Source: Verminephrobacter eiseniae EF01-2
Lineage (GTDB): Bacteria > Pseudomonadota > Gammaproteobacteria > Burkholderiales > Burkholderiaceae_C
DNA: 64,000 bases
Direction: 5' to 3'
NCBI RefSeq assembly: GCF_000015565.1
Contig: NC_008786.1
Location: 5,444,501 to 5,508,500, forward strand
A program made the position numbers and the translations under genes. Numbering within the stretch: position 1 is the first letter of the stretch; each line of letters begins with the position of its first letter. This document shows positions 61,838 through 64,000 of this stretch, piece by piece. The notes below the pieces were generated by a model, which saw only the letters and a list, made by a program, of their open reading frames with translations, was not told the origin of the DNA and ran no database searches.

Positions 61838-62605
61838 ATGACCACTGTGCCAGCCCTTGCCGAAACCGCAGCCGACGCGCTGAACTGCCAAGGCGTGCAC
61901 AAGCGCTTTGCGGCCCGGTCGGCCCTTGCCGGCGTGTCGCTGCGCGTGCGGCGCGGCGAATTCGTGGCCTTGCTCGGCCCGAACGGCGCGGGCAAGACCA
62001 CATTGTTCCAAATCCTCACCGGACTGTTTGTCCAGGACGAGGGCCAGGTCAGCGTCATGGGCGCCGACATGCGTGCGGCGCCGGTCCAGGCGCTGGCGCA
62101 TATCGGCATCGTGTTCCAGCAACCGGCCATCGATCTCGATCTGTCGGTCGAGGCCAATCTGCGCTTTCATGCCGATCTGCATGGCTTGTCGCGCCAGCAG
62201 GCAAACGCCCGCATGGCGCCGCTGCTTGCGCGCCTGGGCTTGGGCGAGCGGCGCCGCACGCGGGTGCGTGAGTTGTCGGGCGGCAACCGGCGCAAGGTGG
62301 AACTGATGCGGGCGCTGCTGCACCAGCCCGATCTGCTGCTGATGGACGAAGCCACGGTGGGGCTCGATCCTGGCTCGCGCATGCAGATCGTCACCGAGGC
62401 GCGGCGCCTGGCGACGCACAGCCAAGTGGGCATACTCTGGGCTACGCATCTGGTGCCGGAGGTCGAAGTCAGCGACCGCGTCGTGGTGCTGCACCACGGC
62501 CTGGTGCGCTTCGACGGCGCGCCGGCGCAACTGCTGCGTACCACCGGCGGCGCCAGCCTGGAAGCCGCATTCCTGTCCCTGACCGGGACTGCCAACGATC
62601 ACTGA
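61838..62605 (+). CDS. ABC ATPase of the PQQ alcohol dehydrogenase system
   Basis: A 255-residue ABC ATPase: Walker A LGPNGAGKTTLFQIL near 45, Q-loop FQQPAIDLDLSVEAN, signature RELSGGNRRKVELMRALL near 145, Walker B LLMDEATVGLDP and H-loop ATHLVPEVE. The match is to the family found next to PQQ alcohol dehydrogenases (PedA-like, TIGR03864 type). A permease gene would be expected but has not been met in this window; it may lie beyond the right edge. A TTG 12 bp upstream is an alternative start. Confidence 0.88.
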   Translation: MTTVPALAETAADALNCQGVHKRFAARSALAGVSLRVRRGEFVALLGPNGAGKTTLFQILTGLFVQDEGQVSVMGADMRAAPVQALAHIGIVFQQPAIDLDLSVEANLRFHADLHGLSRQQANARMAPLLARLGLGERRRTRVRELSGGNRRKVELMRALLHQPDLLLMDEATVGLDPGSRMQIVTEARRLATHSQVGILWATHLVPEVEVSDRVVVLHHGLVRFDGAPAQLLRTTGGASLEAAFLSLTGTANDH

Positions 62606-62606
62606 A

Positions 62607-63617
62607 ATGACCGACATGACCGAAATCACGCCCCCCTCTGCGTTGCCGGCCCGCCTGCGGGCACTGTTGGCCGGGCTCTGCCTGGCCCCCGGGCTGGCCT
62701 TGAGCGCCGGCACCGGCCAGATCTTCGTCTCGAACGAGAAGGACGACAGCCTGACCCTGATCCGGGCGGACACGCGCCAGGTGACGGGCACCCAGGCGCA
62801 GTGCAAACGGCCGCGCCACCTGCAACTGTCGCCGGATCGGAGCCGCCTGTACGTCGCTTGCAGCGACGACCACCGCATCGACGTGATCGATGTCGCCAGC
62901 CGCAAGACGGTCGACACACTGTCGGTCGGCGAGGACCCGGAATTGTTCGACCTCAGCCCCGACGGCAAGTCCCTGTATGTATCGAACGAGGACGATGCGC
63001 TGCTGTCGGCCTTCGATGTGGCTTCCGGCAGGAAGCTGTTCGAGGTCGAAGTCGGCGAAGAGCCTGAAGGCGTCAAGGCCAGCGCCGACGGCAAGCATGT
63101 CTATGTCACCTCCGAGGTGGCGAACATGGTTCATGTCATCGATGTCGCAACGCGCAAGCTGGTCAAGAACATACAGGTCGGCAACCGGCCCCGCCGCTTC
63201 GCCCTGACGCCGGACGGCAAGGAGCTATGGGTCAGCAACGAACTCGGCGCCAGCGTGAGCGTGATCCGCACCGACCATCTGACGGTTGCGCAGACCATAG
63301 AGTTCGCGCCCAAGGGCTTGCGCATCGACAACATCACGCCGGTCGGCATCATCATGTCCGCCGACGGCAAGCGCGCCTATGTCGGCTTGGGCCGCGCCAA
63401 CCATGTGGCCGTGGTGGATACCGCGAGCAAGCGCGCGACAGACTACATCCTGGTCGGCAAGCGGGCCTGGGGCCTGGGGCTGACCCGCGACAACCGCCTG
63501 CTGTATGTGGTCAATGGCCTGTCCGACGATGTGAGCGTGGTCGACACCGCAAGCAACAAGGCAATCGCCACCATCCGGGTCGGGCGGGTGCCGCATTCGG
63601 TGGTGATCGATGATTGA
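62607..63617 (+). CDS. PQQ-catabolism-associated YVTN beta-propeller protein
   Basis: A 336-residue exported protein with a signal at 1-34 and about seven YVTN-type repeats (IFVSNEKDDSLTLIRADT, LYVACSDDHRIDVIDVASRKTV, LYVSNEDDALLSAFDVASG, VYVTSEVANMVHVIDVATRK, LYVVNGLSDDVSVVDTASNK). Such propellers occur beside PQQ dehydrogenases with the ABC ATPase upstream and a binding protein downstream, exactly as here. Its ATG comes 1 bp after the ATPase stop, and its stop overlaps the next gene's start region. Role unknown; likely a partner of the quinoprotein system. Confidence 0.88.
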   Translation: MTDMTEITPPSALPARLRALLAGLCLAPGLALSAGTGQIFVSNEKDDSLTLIRADTRQVTGTQAQCKRPRHLQLSPDRSRLYVACSDDHRIDVIDVASRKTVDTLSVGEDPELFDLSPDGKSLYVSNEDDALLSAFDVASGRKLFEVEVGEEPEGVKASADGKHVYVTSEVANMVHVIDVATRKLVKNIQVGNRPRRFALTPDGKELWVSNELGASVSVIRTDHLTVAQTIEFAPKGLRIDNITPVGIIMSADGKRAYVGLGRANHVAVVDTASKRATDYILVGKRAWGLGLTRDNRLLYVVNGLSDDVSVVDTASNKAIATIRVGRVPHSVVIDD

Positions 63618-64000
63618 AACCGGCAGGCCGGGCATGCGCAAAAACGGGTTCCTGCGCAACGGCCGATGGGCATGGGCATGGCTGCTGGCCTGCCTGTGCT
63701 CCTGGGCCGCAGCCGCGCCGCCAGTGCGCATCGCCGTGGTGTCGCTGGCCGACGATCCGCGCTATGACCGCCGGCAGTTGGAAAAACGCTACCCGGGACA
63801 CCCCGAAGGGCGTCCGCTCGATGGCGCCAAGGTCGCCGCCGCCGAATCGCGCTTCGCGCTCGATGCCATCGGCGTGACATTGGTGCTGGAGCCGATCGAA
63901 GTCCGTGCCGCCGCCGACATCGCCGCCACCGTGAGCGATCTGCTGCGCCAGAACGTGCAGTATTTCGTGCTCGACCTGCCCGCGCCTGCCGTGGTGCAGG
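63610..64000 (+). CDS. PQQ-system ABC substrate-binding protein (3' end beyond the window)
   Basis: The first 130 codons are present from ATG 63610, overlapping the propeller gene by 8 bp. There is a signal peptide (WAWAWLLACLCSWAAAAP), then PPVRIAVVSLADDPRYDRRQLEKRYPGHPEGRPLDGAKVAAAESRFALDAIG. The opening and the gene order fit the binding protein of the PQQ alcohol dehydrogenase ABC system (TIGR03863 type). The function of that transporter is not established. Confidence 0.8.
   Translation, partial: MIETGRPGMRKNGFLRNGRWAWAWLLACLCSWAAAAPPVRIAVVSLADDPRYDRRQLEKRYPGHPEGRPLDGAKVAAAESRFALDAIGVTLVLEPIEVRAAADIAATVSDLLRQNVQYFVLDLPAPAVVQ

Overview
The window is GC-rich DNA from a betaproteobacterium. 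Gene order and protein types (lptFG, cysB, cysS, accA-tilS-lysC, a PhaM-type granule protein, many Bug/TctC receptors) point to Comamonadaceae. The density of insertion remnants, frameshifts and short repeats would suit a genome such as Verminephrobacter, but that genus guess is inference.

Region 1 (1-16.8 kb) is mostly ordinary chromosome on the plus strand: the end of lptF, then lptG, a CbiX-like protein, cysB, a PLP aminotransferase, a decayed phd/doc-type toxin-antitoxin pair, a VOC protein, a GST, a DUF2946/PCu(A)C copper pair, phaM, a FIST protein, a CorC/CNNM protein, cysS, an AlkA-like glycosylase, accA, tilS, lysC and tRNA-Ser(GCU). Two copies of a MITE-like inverted-repeat element lie between these genes.

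Region 2 (16.8-26.5 kb) follows the tRNA and looks like the wreck of an integrated island. It holds a truncated P4-type integrase, a broken IS4-family transposase, the first codons of a DUF3800 gene, an intact hipBA pair, a RAQPRD (ICE) fragment joined to the 3' end of a UvrD-type helicase gene, and then an intact DUF2339-DUF3999 pair.

Region 3 (26.5-34 kb) is a 7-kb module bracketed by two 183-bp direct remnants of an IS630-type transposase. It holds paired upstream activator palindromes, a sigma-54 promoter, DUF1097, an aldehyde dehydrogenase, a Rieske protein, a Ca-type PQQ alcohol dehydrogenase and an AcoR-like sigma-54 activator. It reads as a self-contained, inducible alcohol/aldehyde oxidation unit.

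Region 4 (34-53 kb) is an acyl-compound uptake and breakdown cluster. It holds two alpha/beta-hydrolase genes, a tandem-domain TetR regulator, and a long minus-strand operon: an oligopeptide-type ABC transporter, an acyl-CoA ligase, a thiolase, a FadB-like protein, two acyl-CoA dehydrogenases and a porin. A decayed duplicate of an MFS gene carries three copies of a 60-bp repeat. A related 54-bp unit sits in frame inside an ABC ATPase gene of the operon.

Region 5 (53-57.5 kb) has the intact MFS gene and a minus-strand operon of a small exported protein, a Bug/TctC receptor and a two-subunit aconitase X.

Region 6 (57.5-64 kb) is a lanthanide-type methanol dehydrogenase operon (xoxF, xoxG, xoxJ). 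It is followed by a TctC pseudogene and the PQQ-alcohol-dehydrogenase-associated ABC ATPase, beta-propeller and substrate-binding protein, the last cut by the window end. Two PQQ dehydrogenases with different predicted metals therefore sit 28 kb apart.
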